From: Paracoccus saliphilus
Lineage (GTDB): Bacteria > Pseudomonadota > Alphaproteobacteria > Rhodobacterales > Rhodobacteraceae
Assembly (NCBI RefSeq): GCF_028553805.1
Contig: NZ_CP067140.1
Span: 1,302,001 to 1,366,000 of the forward strand
Length of the DNA stretch: 64,000 nt
Direction of reading: 5' to 3'
Made by a program: the position numbers and the translations under genes. Each line of letters begins with the position of its first letter. Positions within the stretch are counted from its first letter, which is position 1. The notes beneath the pieces were generated by a model. The model was not told where the DNA came from. It was given only the letters and a program-made list of their open reading frames with translations, and searched no databases. Positions 34,914-44,048 of this stretch are shown here, piece after piece.

Positions 34914-36839
34914 ATGTTCCAGAAGATCCTGATTGCCAATCGCGGCGAAATCGCCTGCCGTGTCATTGTTTCCTGCCGCCGCATGGGCGTTGCAAGCGTC
35001 GCCGTCTATTCCGATGCCGACCGCGCCGCCCGCCATGTCGCCATGGCTGACGAGGCCGTGCATCTGGGCGGACCCGCTCCGGCTGACAGTTACCTGCAAG
35101 GTGACCGGATCATCGAAGCCGCCAAGGCCACCGGGGCGCAGGCGATCCATCCCGGTTACGGTTTCCTGTCCGAGAATCCCGATTTCGTGGATGCGGTCGA
35201 GGCAGCAGGGCTGGTCTTTATCGGCCCATCGGCCAAGGCGATCCGGGCGATGGGGCTGAAGGATGCCGCCAAGGCACTGATGGAAGAGGCCGGGGTGCCG
35301 GTCGTGCCGGGCTATCACGGTGCGGATCAGGACCCCGCCCACCTGGCGCAGGAGGCCGGGAGGATCGGCTACCCGGTGCTGATCAAGGCCGTTGCGGGTG
35401 GTGGCGGCAAGGGGATGCGCCGGGTGGACGATCCCGGCGAGTTCGCCGATGCGCTGGCCTCGGCGCAATCCGAGGCGAGGAATGCTTTCGGCAATCCCGA
35501 TGTGCTGATCGAGAAATACATCCTGCAGCCCCGCCATATCGAGGTGCAGGTCTTTGGCGACGGGCATCGCGCGGTTCACCTGTTCGAGCGGGATTGCTCC
35601 CTGCAGCGCCGCCACCAGAAGGTGATCGAGGAAGCCCCGGCCCCCGGCATGACGCCCGAGATGCGCAAGGTCATGGGCGCCGCCGCCACCCGCGCCGCCG
35701 AGGCGATCGGCTACAAGGGCGCGGGCACGATCGAGTTCATCGTCGATGGCAGCGAGGGGCTGCGGCCCGATGGTTTCTGGTTCATGGAGATGAATACCCG
35801 GCTGCAGGTCGAGCATCCCGTGACCGAGGCGATCACCGGCATCGATCTGGTCGAATGGCAGCTGCGCGTCGCCAGTGGCGAGCCCTTGCCCGCCCGGCAG
35901 GAGGATCTGCGGATCACCGGCCATGCCTTCGAGGCGCGGCTGTATGCCGAGGATGTCCCTGCGGGTTTCCTGCCCGCGACCGGACGGCTGGCGCATCTGC
36001 AATTCCCCGATGCCGCGCGGATCGAGACCGGCGTGCGGCAGGGCGATGCGATCAGCCCGTGGTACGATCCGATGATCGCCAAGATCGTGACCCATGGCCC
36101 GACCCGCGCGGTCGCCTTGCGAGCGCTGGAATCGGCCCTTGTCGATACCGAGGTGGCGGGCTCGGTCACCAATCTGGATTTCCTGATCGCGCTGACCCGG
36201 CATGAGGGCTTTCGCGAGGGCGAGGTGGATACCGGGCTGATCGGCAGCGACCTCGATGCTCTGGTCGCCGCCGCCGAAGCCGATCCCCGTGTCAGGGCGC
36301 TGGCGGTGGTCGGGCTGGCCGGGCTGGCCGACCCGCAGGTGAAGGGCGGGGCGACGCTCTGGCAGCCGCTGCGCCGGACAATCGCGTGGGAGGGCGGCGA
36401 GGCGGTGCTGGAGGTGCTTGGCCCCGGTGCCGCTCGGGTCACGCTGGACGGCACCGGCCACGAGGTGCGCTGGCAGGGCGGGCGCTGGTGGGTGGACGAG
36501 ACCCTGATGCGTCACCGGATCGTCAGCCATGATGCCGGGGTCAGCGTCTTCGGGGGCCGCACCGTGCATCTGGTGCCGCTCGACCCGCTGGCCCGCGATG
36601 CCGCCGCCGCGGGTGACGAGGTCACGCTGGCGCCCATGCCGGGGCTGGTGAAATCCGTGCATGTGAAGGCCGGGCAGGCGGTGAAGGCGGGCGACCGGCT
36701 CGCCGTGCTGGAAGCGATGAAGATGGAGCACAGCTTGACCGCATGGCGCGACGGCGTGGTGGCCGAGGTGATGGCGAGCGCCGGGGATCAGGTCGAGGCG
36801 GGCGCGCCGCTGATCCGGCTGGAGGAGGAAGAGGAATGA
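34914..36839 (+). CDS. liuD: Methylcrotonyl-CoA carboxylase, biotin-carrying (alpha) subunit
   Basis: 641-residue biotin carboxylase plus biotin carrier. Biotin carboxylase start MFQKILIANRGEIACRVI, ATP-grasp loop KAVAGGGGKGMRRV (about residues 158-171), FERDCSLQRRHQKVIEEAPAPG (about 225-246), EMNTRLQVEHPVTE (about 293), and the C-terminal biotinyl lysine in LEAMKMEHSL (about 607). ATG at 34914. It overlaps the glutathione transferase gene by 4 bases. Pairs with the beta subunit at 32.7 kb. Confidence 0.95.
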   Translation: MFQKILIANRGEIACRVIVSCRRMGVASVAVYSDADRAARHVAMADEAVHLGGPAPADSYLQGDRIIEAAKATGAQAIHPGYGFLSENPDFVDAVEAAGLVFIGPSAKAIRAMGLKDAAKALMEEAGVPVVPGYHGADQDPAHLAQEAGRIGYPVLIKAVAGGGGKGMRRVDDPGEFADALASAQSEARNAFGNPDVLIEKYILQPRHIEVQVFGDGHRAVHLFERDCSLQRRHQKVIEEAPAPGMTPEMRKVMGAAATRAAEAIGYKGAGTIEFIVDGSEGLRPDGFWFMEMNTRLQVEHPVTEAITGIDLVEWQLRVASGEPLPARQEDLRITGHAFEARLYAEDVPAGFLPATGRLAHLQFPDAARIETGVRQGDAISPWYDPMIAKIVTHGPTRAVALRALESALVDTEVAGSVTNLDFLIALTRHEGFREGEVDTGLIGSDLDALVAAAEADPRVRALAVVGLAGLADPQVKGGATLWQPLRRTIAWEGGEAVLEVLGPGAARVTLDGTGHEVRWQGGRWWVDETLMRHRIVSHDAGVSVFGGRTVHLVPLDPLARDAAAAGDEVTLAPMPGLVKSVHVKAGQAVKAGDRLAVLEAMKMEHSLTAWRDGVVAEVMASAGDQVEAGAPLIRLEEEEE

Positions 36840-37501
36840 GCGATAATCCCGTCCTGTGGCATGTGCCGCTGTCGCGCTCGATGCGGGTGCGCTGGCTGCT
36901 CGAGGAAATCGGCTGCGATTACGAGCTGCGCGAATTGTCGTTCTTCGACAAGTCCATGCGCCAGCCTCCCTATAGCGATATCCATCCGGCGGGGCGTGTT
37001 CCCGCGCTGCAGGTGGACGGGCACCTGATCCGCGAATCCGGCGCCTGCATCGAGTATCTCTGCGAGACCCGCGCCCCTGAACTGATGCGCGCGCCCGGCG
37101 CCGAGGGGCGGGCCGATTGGCTGAACTGGCTGCATTTCGCCGAGACATTGGGACAGCATCTGGCCAACCTGACCCAGCATCACATCGTGCTGCGCGAGGA
37201 TTACATGCGCTCGCCCACCGTGATGCGGCTGGAGGCGGCGCGCCTGTCGCGCACGCTCGGGCTGGTGGCGCAGACCGTCGCCGGGCAGGACTGGCTGATG
37301 CCCGAGGGTTTCTCGGGCGTCGATTGCGCGGTGGGTTATTCCGTCTATATCGCCGCGCGTTTCGTGCGCTTCGATGACCGCCCCGCGCTGATCGCCTATC
37401 TGGAGCGTTGCAAGGCGCGTCCGGCTTTCCGTGCGACCCTGCCAAAACCGGGCGATCAGTTGATCTATGCCAAGGAATTCTACGAGGTGCCCGATGCCTG
37501 A
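36836..37501 (+). CDS. Glutathione S-transferase family protein
   Basis: 221-residue GST: N-terminal thioredoxin-like domain (VLWHVPLSRSMRVRWLLEEIG, HPAGRVPALQVDGHLIRESGACIEYL with the glutathione-binding VPAL-x-ESxA) and C-terminal helical domain (FSGVDCAVGYSVYIAARFV). It is locked into the leucine operon by a 4-base overlap at its start and an 8-base overlap at its end, implying a pathway role such as thioester or unsaturated-acyl detoxification rather than general stress. Substrate unknown. Confidence 0.9.
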   Translation: MSDNPVLWHVPLSRSMRVRWLLEEIGCDYELRELSFFDKSMRQPPYSDIHPAGRVPALQVDGHLIRESGACIEYLCETRAPELMRAPGAEGRADWLNWLHFAETLGQHLANLTQHHIVLREDYMRSPTVMRLEAARLSRTLGLVAQTVAGQDWLMPEGFSGVDCAVGYSVYIAARFVRFDDRPALIAYLERCKARPAFRATLPKPGDQLIYAKEFYEVPDA

Positions 37502-38357
37502 GACGGTCGAGATATTCGAGATGGGCCCCCGTGACGGGCTGCAGAATGAAAAGCGCCTGATCCCGGCGGCGGAAAAGATCGCGCTGGTCGATCTGCTCTC
37601 GACGGCCGGTTTCCGGCGGATCGAGGTGACCAGCTTCGTCTCTCCGAAATGGGTGCCGCAGATGGGCGACGCCGCCGAGGTCATGGCCGGGATCACCCGC
37701 AGGCCCGGAGTCAGCTATGCGGTACTGACGCCGAACATGAAGGGTTACGAGGGGGCGAAAGCTGCGCGGGCCAGCGAGGTGGCGATCTTCGCCAGCGCAT
37801 CCGAGGGCTTCAGCAAGGCCAATCTGAACGCGACGATCGCCGAGTCGCTGGAACGCTTCGCCCCTGTGGCCGAGGCCGCGCAGGCCGACGGAATTCCCGT
37901 GCGCGGCTATATCAGCGTCGTGACGGATTGCCCCTTTGACGGCCCTACGCCCCCGGCCAATGTGGCCCGCGTGGCGGCGGCGCTGCGCGAGTTGGGCTGC
38001 TACGAGGTCAGCCTTGGCGACACGATCGGCCAGGGCCGCCCTGAAACCATCGACGCAATGCTGTCGGCGGTTCTGAACGAGTTGCCGCCGGAACGGCTCG
38101 CCGGACATTATCACGACACCGCTGGCCGGGCGCTCGAGAATATCGACGCTTCACTGGCACGCGGGCTGCGCGTGTTCGATGCGGCGGTCGGGGGATTGGG
38201 CGGCTGCCCCTATGCGCCCGGTGCCAAGGGAAATGTCGCGACCGAGGCTGTGGCGGCGCATCTGGCGGCGGTCGGTCATGCGACCGGGCTGGACATGGAG
38301 GTGATCGAAAGGGCCGCGGCAATGGCGCGTGCCATGCGGGAGGATGAAGATGTTTGA
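37494..38357 (+). CDS. liuE: Hydroxymethylglutaryl-CoA lyase
   Basis: 287-residue TIM-barrel lyase that splits HMG-CoA to acetyl-CoA and acetoacetate, the last step of leucine degradation. Motifs: VEIFEMGPRDGLQNEKRLIP (residues 4-23, metal/substrate arginine), VTSFVSPKWVPQMGDAAEV (about 45), GHYHDTAGRALENIDASL (metal-binding H-x-H) and the signature VGGLGGCPYAPGAKGNVATE (about 226-245) with the active-site cysteine. ATG at 37494; 8-base overlaps with both neighbours. Confidence 0.95.
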   Translation: MPETVEIFEMGPRDGLQNEKRLIPAAEKIALVDLLSTAGFRRIEVTSFVSPKWVPQMGDAAEVMAGITRRPGVSYAVLTPNMKGYEGAKAARASEVAIFASASEGFSKANLNATIAESLERFAPVAEAAQADGIPVRGYISVVTDCPFDGPTPPANVARVAAALRELGCYEVSLGDTIGQGRPETIDAMLSAVLNELPPERLAGHYHDTAGRALENIDASLARGLRVFDAAVGGLGGCPYAPGAKGNVATEAVAAHLAAVGHATGLDMEVIERAAAMARAMREDEDV

Positions 38358-39132
38358 GACGATCCGGATCGAGACCGATGCGCGCGGCGTCGCCAAATTA
38401 TGGATGGCGCGCCCCGACAAGCATAACGCGCTCTCGCAGCAACTGATCGAGGATCTGACGGCGGCGGCGGCGCAGCTTGGCGCCGATCCGGCGGTGCGGG
38501 TCGTGGTGCTTGCGGGCGAGGGGGCCAGCTTCTGCGCCGGCGGGGATCTGGGCTGGATGAAGCAGCAGATCGCCGCCGATGCCGGGACAAGGCGGGCGGG
38601 CGCACGGGTTCTGGCCGGGATGCTTTCGGCGCTGAACCTTTTGCCCAAGCCCTTGATCGCGCGGGTGCATGGCAATGCCTTTGGCGGCGGAATCGGGATG
38701 ATGTCGGTCTGCGATATCGCCATCGCCGCCGAGACCGCGAAATTCGGACTGACCGAGGTCAAGCTTGGCCTGATCCCGGCGACCATCGGCCCCTATGTGC
38801 TGGCCCGGATGGGCGAGGACCGGGCGCGGCGGGTGTTCTTTTCCGGGCGGATCTTCGATGCGTCCGAGGCGCTGGCGCTGAACCTTGTCGCGCGGGTCGT
38901 TGCTCCGGAGGATCTCGACAAGGCGGTCGAGGCCGAGATCGCGCCTTTCCTTCTTGGCGCGCCAGGTGCGATCGCGGCGGCCAAGGCGCAGTGCCGCTTT
39001 CTCGGTCCGCGCATCACGGAAGCCGAGATCGAGGACAGCATCGACCGGCTGGTCGCGGTCTGGGAAGGGCAGGAGGCCCCCGAGGGCATCAGCGCCTTCT
39101 TCGAGAAACGTAAACCGGGCTGGCAGAGCTGA
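38350..39132 (+). CDS. liuC: Enoyl-CoA hydratase, methylglutaconyl-CoA hydratase (LiuC type)
   Basis: 260-residue crotonase. Oxyanion-hole segments VVVLAGEGASFCAGGDLGWM (about residues 56-75) and ARVHGNAFGGGIGMMSVCDIAIA (about 104-126), followed by FGLTEVKLGLIPATIGPYVL. The GGDLGWMKQQ and HGNAFGGGIGM wording fits 3-methylglutaconyl-CoA hydratase, and the operon supports that. Start 38350 rather than 38344 because GGGAGG sits immediately before the first ATG. Its 3' end overlaps the opposite-strand DUF817 gene by 44 bp. Confidence 0.92.
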   Translation: MFETIRIETDARGVAKLWMARPDKHNALSQQLIEDLTAAAAQLGADPAVRVVVLAGEGASFCAGGDLGWMKQQIAADAGTRRAGARVLAGMLSALNLLPKPLIARVHGNAFGGGIGMMSVCDIAIAAETAKFGLTEVKLGLIPATIGPYVLARMGEDRARRVFFSGRIFDASEALALNLVARVVAPEDLDKAVEAEIAPFLLGAPGAIAAAKAQCRFLGPRITEAEIEDSIDRLVAVWEGQEAPEGISAFFEKRKPGWQS

Positions 39133-40012
39133 GGGCTTCCGGGGACGGGGTCGGATGATCGGCCTGCGTGGTGCGTTCCGGGCGTTCGGGGGCAGCGGAG
39201 CGGATCGCATCTCGCGCGGCAATGGTCACGGTCACGAAGCTGACATAGAGCAGCAGGTACCACGACCCGATCTTGGCGAATGAGACATGGTCCAGCGCGG
39301 ACTGCCCGGCATAGATCCATGTGCCGGTCAGGGTGCCGATATTCTCGGCGATCCACAGGAACAGGCTGGTCAGGAAGGCCGCGACGGGCAGGGGCATCCA
39401 GTACCAGCCGTTCAGCCTGAACCAGATGCGCGTCCGGCCGAAAAGCAGGACCGTTGCCGCGAACAGGACCAGCCTTATATCGGGCAGAAAATGATGCGCG
39501 AAGAAATTGACATAGATCGCGACGGCCAGCAGCACCGTCAGGGCGAATGGCGGATAGGGCGAAAATCGCATGTCGAAGATACGGATCACCCGCGCCATGT
39601 AGGACCCGACCGAGGCATACATGAAGCCCGAGAACAGCGGCACACCCCATAGCTTGAACAGCCCCGCCTCGGGATAGGCCCATGATCCGGCACCGACCTT
39701 GAAGATCTCCATCGCGGTGCCGGTCAGGTGGAACAGCAGGATCACGCGGGCCTCGGTCAGGCTCTCCAGCCGGAAGATCAGGAAAGCGGCCTGCGTTAGC
39801 AGCGCGAACAGGAACAGCGCGTCATAGCGTTGCAGCGCCCAGTCCGGCGACCAGACGGCACGGGTGACAAGGATCGCGAGCAGCATGAGCCCGCCGAACA
39901 GGCAGGCCCATCCCTGTTTGAGCACGAACATGGAGAACTCGACTGCCCAATGGGGCAGCCGGGTCCGCGCCCAGTCACCAAGACTGCGTTCAAGGCGCCG
40001 TGTCGGCCTCAC
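39089..40012 (-). CDS. DUF817 (YoaT-like) integral membrane protein
   Basis: 307-residue polytopic membrane protein of the DUF817 family. Eight or so membrane segments; motifs such as [23 protein letters not shown] (about 95-117), [22 protein letters not shown] and [17 protein letters not shown] (about 220-236) mark the family. No catalytic activity is known. It shares a 4-base overlap with the upstream glyA gene and overlaps the convergent liuC by 44 bp. The C-terminal 30 residues are hydrophilic and proline-rich. Confidence 0.88.
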   Translation of the reverse strand: MRPTRRLERSLGDWARTRLPHWAVEFSMFVLKQGWACLFGGLMLLAILVTRAVWSPDWALQRYDALFLFALLTQAAFLIFRLESLTEARVILLFHLTGTAMEIFKVGAGSWAYPEAGLFKLWGVPLFSGFMYASVGSYMARVIRIFDMRFSPYPPFALTVLLAVAIYVNFFAHHFLPDIRLVLFAATVLLFGRTRIWFRLNGWYWMPLPVAAFLTSLFLWIAENIGTLTGTWIYAGQSALDHVSFAKIGSWYLLLYVSFVTVTIAARDAIRSAAPERPERTTQADHPTPSPEALSSASPVYVSRRRR

Positions 40013-41304
40013 AGATCCGGATAGAGCGGGAAGCGCGCGCAGAGTTCGGCCACTTCAGCGCGAACCTTGTCCTCGGTGGCGCCGTTGCCCTCTTCGCCAT
40101 TGGCGGCAAGGCCATCGACGACCTCGACGATCCAGCGGGCAATCAGCCGGAACTCGGCCTCTCCGAAACCGCGCGTGGTGCCTGCGGGGGTACCAAGGCG
40201 GATGCCCGAGGTGACAAAGGGCTTTTCGGGATCGAAGGGCACGCCGTTCTTGTTGCAGGTGATATGCGCGCGGCCCAGGGCGGCCTCGGTCGCCTTGCCT
40301 GTCACGCCCTTGGGACGCAGGTCGGCGAGGCACAGATGGTTGTCGGTGCCGCCCGACACGATGTCGATGCCGCCCTTCATCAGCTCGTCCGCCATGGCGC
40401 GGGCATTGGTGACGACCTGTGCCGCGTAATCCTTGAAGCTGGGCTCGAGGGCCTCTCCGAAAGCTACCGCCTTGGCGGCGATCACATGCATCAGCGGACC
40501 GCCCTGCAGGCCGGGGAAGACCGCCGAATTGATCTTTTTCGCGATATCGGCGTCATTGGTCAGCACCATCCCGCCACGCGGACCGCGCAGCGATTTATGC
40601 GTGGTGGTGGTCACCACATGCGCATGCGGCAGCGGCGAGGGATGCTGTCCGCCCGCGACCAGCCCGGCGATATGGGCCATGTCCACCATCAGGTAGGCAC
40701 CCACCTCGTCGGCGATCTTGCGGAATGCCGCCCAGTCCCAGATGCGGCTATAGGCGGTGCCGCCAGCCAGGATCAGCTTGGGCTTGTGCTGGCGCGCGGC
40801 CTCGGCAACCGCCTCCATGTCCAGCAGCTGATCCTGCTGGCGCACGCCATAGCTGAGAACGTTGAACCATTTGCCCGACATGTTGACGGGCGAGCCATGG
40901 GTCAGGTGACCGCCGGAATTCAGGTCCAGCCCCATGAAGGTGTCGCCGGGTTTCAGCAGCGCCAGGAACACGGCCTGGTTCATCTGGCTGCCGCTATTGG
41001 GTTGGACATTGGCGAATTCGCAGTCGAACAGCTTCTTGGCGCGTTCGATGGCCAGGTTCTCGACGATGTCCACATATTGGCAGCCGCCATAATAGCGCTT
41101 GCCCGGATAGCCTTCGGCATATTTGTTGGTCAGGACCGTGCCCTGAGCCTCGAGAACCGCCTTCGAGACGATGTTCTCCGACGCGATCAGTTCGATCTCG
41201 TCGCGCTGACGGCCAAGTTCCTTACCGATGGCGCCGGCGATCTCGGGGTCGCGGTTGGTCAGGGCTTCGGTGAAAAATCCGTTGTCGCGGGTGGGTGCGT
41301 TCAT
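40009..41304 (-). CDS. glyA: Serine hydroxymethyltransferase
   Basis: 431-residue PLP enzyme interconverting serine and glycine with tetrahydrofolate. Landmarks: [37 protein letters not shown] (about 62-79), [20 protein letters not shown] (about 207-226), and the PLP lysine motif [19 protein letters not shown] (about 230-248). Length is typical. Divergent from nadK with a 174-bp gap in which I recognised no riboswitch. Confidence 0.97.
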   Translation of the reverse strand: MNAPTRDNGFFTEALTNRDPEIAGAIGKELGRQRDEIELIASENIVSKAVLEAQGTVLTNKYAEGYPGKRYYGGCQYVDIVENLAIERAKKLFDCEFANVQPNSGSQMNQAVFLALLKPGDTFMGLDLNSGGHLTHGSPVNMSGKWFNVLSYGVRQQDQLLDMEAVAEAARQHKPKLILAGGTAYSRIWDWAAFRKIADEVGAYLMVDMAHIAGLVAGGQHPSPLPHAHVVTTTTHKSLRGPRGGMVLTNDADIAKKINSAVFPGLQGGPLMHVIAAKAVAFGEALEPSFKDYAAQVVTNARAMADELMKGGIDIVSGGTDNHLCLADLRPKGVTGKATEAALGRAHITCNKNGVPFDPEKPFVTSGIRLGTPAGTTRGFGEAEFRLIARWIVEVVDGLAANGEEGNGATEDKVRAEVAELCARFPLYPDL

Positions 41305-41478
41305 CTGTCACGCGTCCTTTCTGGCTAAGCTGCGGCAGGGATGTTGCCCTCATAACGCAAGCCCGGCCAGGCTAAAAGCAACAAAACGACCGCTTCGGGA
41401 CCGCTTGCGGCGCGACGGGGCTTGTCTTCGACCCATTCAGCGCCGATGCTGCCCGGCAAGAGGAGCCAGCCGTAGCAG

Positions 41479-42240
41479 ATGATGCCGAAAATCCACTTCA
41501 CCGCCAGCCAGGCCGATATCGCGCGCGAGGCGCTGGCCAGCCTCTCAGAGCGATATGGTTGCGCCGATGCGGATGACGCCGATCTGGTCGTGGCGCTTGG
41601 CGGAGACGGCTTCATGCTGCAGACGCTGCATGCCATGGAAGGGCGTGCCCTGCCGGTCTACGGGATGAACCGGGGTACAGTCGGGTTCCTGATGAACGCC
41701 TATAGCATGGACGATCTGCCGCGCAGGCTTGCCGAGGCCGAGGAAACGATCATCAACCCGCTGCGGATGAGCGCCACCTGCCAGGACGGATCGCTGCACG
41801 AGGCGCTGGCCATCAACGAGGTCAGCCTGCTGCGCGAAGGTCCGCAAGCCGCCAAGCTGCGCATCCATGTGGACGGCAAGAAACGCATGGATGAACTGGT
41901 CTGCGACGGCGCGCTGGTCTCGACCCCGGCCGGGTCCACCGCCTATAACTATTCCGCGCATGGCCCGATCTTACCCATAGATTCCGAAGTGTTGGCCCTG
42001 ACGGCCATCGCGCCTTTCCGGCCCCGCCGCTGGCGGGGGGCGCTCTTGCCGAAGGATGCGCAGGTCGAGATCGAGGTGCTGAACCCCGAACGCCGCCCGG
42101 TCATGGCCGATGCCGATTCGGGTTCGATCCGGCATGTGACGCGGGTGCATATCCACAGCGCCGCCGAGATCTCGCACCGGCTGCTGTTCGACCGGGGGCA
42201 CGGGCTGGAGGAACGGCTGATCCGCGAGCAATTCGTCTAG
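41479..42240 (+). CDS. nadK: NAD kinase
   Basis: 253-residue NAD kinase making NADP. The GGDG motif is in LVVALGGDGFMLQTLH (about residues 38-53), the diacylglycerol-kinase-like YGMNRGTVGFLMN follows, then LAINEVSLLRE and VSTPAGSTAYNYSAHGPIL (about 155-173). Short, alphaproteobacterial-type form. It is divergent from glyA and convergent with the amidase gene; the gap beyond its stop holds the composite repeat. Confidence 0.95.
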   Translation: MMPKIHFTASQADIAREALASLSERYGCADADDADLVVALGGDGFMLQTLHAMEGRALPVYGMNRGTVGFLMNAYSMDDLPRRLAEAEETIINPLRMSATCQDGSLHEALAINEVSLLREGPQAAKLRIHVDGKKRMDELVCDGALVSTPAGSTAYNYSAHGPILPIDSEVLALTAIAPFRPRRWRGALLPKDAQVEIEVLNPERRPVMADADSGSIRHVTRVHIHSAAEISHRLLFDRGHGLEERLIREQFV

Positions 42241-42295
42241 GGCCTCATGCAACGGCACCGTGCGCCGCATCTGCACCATCCGCAACAGGGACGCG

Positions 42296-42320
42296 ATCCA
42301 GCCAGCAAATGCTGGATTTT
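42296..42320 (+). terminator. Hairpin plus T-run after nadK, part of repeat A1
   Basis: Perfect 7-bp stem ATCCAGC / GCTGGAT with an 8-base loop, followed by TTTTCG. The matching place in A2 (50821-50841) has ACCCA / TGGGT and TTTTCG, with one compensatory T-A to C-G change. Confidence 0.6.
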
Positions 42321-42323
42321 CGC

Positions 42324-42367
42324 CCGCACAGCGCGTACACAACCTGTACACCGCCCGCACACCGGCA
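42324..42367. repeat. 11-bp phased array, four units
   Basis: GTRCACA-like units start at 42324 (CCGCACA), 42335 (GTACACA), 42346 (GTACACC) and 42357 (GCACACC), each exactly 11 bp after the last. Eleven bases is about one helical turn, so all units face the same side of the DNA. Confidence 0.65.
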
Positions 42368-42524
42368 GCCTGCATTACGCAGCTTCGAGGGTGATTTTAC
42401 GCGTCGAGGCGCAGGAGACGGGTTCCATTTCAAGCACAATCTTTCGACAACGCGCCTGATTATTTCCATAATGGAATAAGTGATCATCGACAGAATCCCG
42501 GCCAGGCGGGAAAACCCGGACCTG

Positions 42525-42597
42525 TCTCTTCTTCTTCATGCAAATATCCCCGGGGGACCGGGGGGCAGGCAGCCCCCCGGCCAGCGCGGGACGCAAG
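42525..42597 (+). repeat. Interspersed repeat (copy 4) with hairpin
   Basis: TCTTCTTCTTCATGCAAATA followed by TCCCCGGGGG, a GGGGGG-CAGGCAG-CCCCCC arm pair, and the terminal block GGCC-GCGCGGGACGCAAGG shared with copies 1 and 5. It ends 12 bp before the amidase stop. Confidence 0.7.
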
Positions 42598-42608
42598 GAA
42601 CCACCCGG

Positions 42609-44021
42609 CTACAGCCCGGGCGGAAGATGGTCGGTCCAGCCGGTGGCCTCATGCCATGCCTGCCCCAGGTGCAGGATCGCCGCATCGCTGCCTGCCCCCC
42701 CGGCCAGTTGCATCCCCATCGGCAGGCCATTCGCGCCGAATCCGACCGGCACCGACAGGCAGGGCAATCCGGCGAGGCTGACCGGCACCACGATTTCCAT
42801 CCAGCGGTGATAGGTGTCGGCGGGCTTGTCGCCCACGGTCTCGGGCCAGCGCCATTCGACCGGGAAAGGCCAGAACTGCGCGCTGGGCAGGGCAATGGTA
42901 TCCACCTGCTCGAAGATCCGGGCGGCGCGGCGATACCATTGGCTGCGGATCGCGCTGGCCTCGTAAACCTCGGCGGCGGACAGGTTCAGCCCCTGCTCGA
43001 TCTCCCATACCGCTTCGGGCTTCAGCAGGGCGCGCTTCGCCGGGTCCTCGTAAAGTGCCCGTTTCGCCCCGGCATTCAGGAAGGCGCGCAGGGTCATCCA
43101 GCTTTGCCACAGCCTTTCGGCCGGGAAGGGCGGGGAGAGGGGAACGATCTCGCAGCCGATTTCCCGCAGTTTCTCCAGCGCGGTCTCGCAAAGCGGCAGG
43201 ATGCCGTCCTCGCAGGGATAGGCGCCGCCCCAATCGCCCAGCCAGCCGATCCGGGTTCCCTTCACCGGGGCGTCGAGCGTGGCGGCGAAATCACCGCCGG
43301 GGCGGCTGAAGGGCAGGGACGAATGCGGTCCGGCCATGATCGACAGCAGATGCGCCAGGTCGCGCGGGCTGCGCGCCATCGGGCCGAGCGTCGCCAGGCT
43401 GGACATGAAGCTTTCGCCCGCAGGCTCGCCCGGCACCAGTCCCCAGCTTGGCCGGAAACCATAGACATTGCAGAAACCTGCCGGATTGCGCAGGCTTCCC
43501 ATCATGTCCGAGCCATCCGCCACCGGCACCATCCGTGCCGCCAGTGCCGCCGCCGCCCCGCCCGAGGATCCACCGGCGCTGCGATCCGGGTCATAGGGGT
43601 TGCGGGTTGCCCCGAAGACCTCGTTGAAACTATGCGATCCAAGCCCCCATTCGGGCGTATTCGTCTTGCCGATAAAGATCGCCCCGGCGTCCCGCATCCG
43701 TGCCACGACCACATCGTCGGCGGGCGGGACGTGATCGCGGAAGATGGGCGAGCCCCAGGTCGTGCGGATTCCCTTCACCGCCGCCAGGTCCTTGACCGCC
43801 ACGGGCATGCCATGCAGCCAGCCCTTGCGCGGGGCTTGATCGGCCTGCCGTGCCTCGGCCAGCAATTCGTCGCGGGGCCGCAGGCTGACGATGGCGTTGA
43901 TTTGCGGATTGACCGTCTCGATCCGGTCCAGATGCGCTTCCATCACCTCTACGGCGCTGAGGCTGCGATCTGCCATCGCATGGGAGAGAGCGTCGGCGTC
44001 AAGTCGGGTGGGGTCGGTCAT
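42609..44021 (-). CDS. Amidase signature family hydrolase
   Basis: 470-residue amidase with the Ser-cisSer-Lys triad: lysine in GMPVAVKDLAAVKGIRT (about residue 76), the signature DRSAGGSSGGAAAALAARMVP with both serines (about 145-165), and SDMMGSLRNPAGFCNVYGFRPSWG. GATRNPYDPDRSAGGSSGG is the AS-family core. It is not next to gatB or gatC and lacks features of GatA, so it is probably a general amide, ester or carbamate hydrolase; substrate unknown. Starts 27 bp after the stop of the following minus-strand neighbour (44049). Confidence 0.9.
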   Translation of the reverse strand: MTDPTRLDADALSHAMADRSLSAVEVMEAHLDRIETVNPQINAIVSLRPRDELLAEARQADQAPRKGWLHGMPVAVKDLAAVKGIRTTWGSPIFRDHVPPADDVVVARMRDAGAIFIGKTNTPEWGLGSHSFNEVFGATRNPYDPDRSAGGSSGGAAAALAARMVPVADGSDMMGSLRNPAGFCNVYGFRPSWGLVPGEPAGESFMSSLATLGPMARSPRDLAHLLSIMAGPHSSLPFSRPGGDFAATLDAPVKGTRIGWLGDWGGAYPCEDGILPLCETALEKLREIGCEIVPLSPPFPAERLWQSWMTLRAFLNAGAKRALYEDPAKRALLKPEAVWEIEQGLNLSAAEVYEASAIRSQWYRRAARIFEQVDTIALPSAQFWPFPVEWRWPETVGDKPADTYHRWMEIVVPVSLAGLPCLSVPVGFGANGLPMGMQLAGGAGSDAAILHLGQAWHEATGWTDHLPPGL

Positions 44022-44048
44022 CGGGGCTCCGTTCCGTCGGGTGATGGT

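Larger units (their letters stand above)
42246..42524 (+). repeat. Composite intergenic repeat, copy A1
   Basis: Alignable by eye with 50768-51043: shared TGCAACG, CGTGCGC-GCATCTG, CAAATGCTGG-TTTTCG, GCACA/GTACACA array, GGTGATTT, AGGCGC and TTCCATT words in the same order. It begins six bases after the nadK stop and runs into the interspersed repeat at 42525. It fills a convergent gap (nadK right, amidase left), so it is not a promoter region for either gene. Confidence 0.7.

Noticed and set aside
34641..38114. Minus-strand frame of more than 1100 codons opposite the carboxylase alpha, GST and HMG-CoA lyase genes
   Set aside because: Long antisense frames are a by-product of high-GC codon use; the translation is low-complexity and matches nothing.
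41305..41478. Minus-strand hydrophobic translation in the glyA-nadK gap (contains EAVVLLLLAWPGLRYEG)
   Set aside because: No usable start codon with a ribosome site, and it runs into the nadK coding region; possibly a remnant but not supportable.
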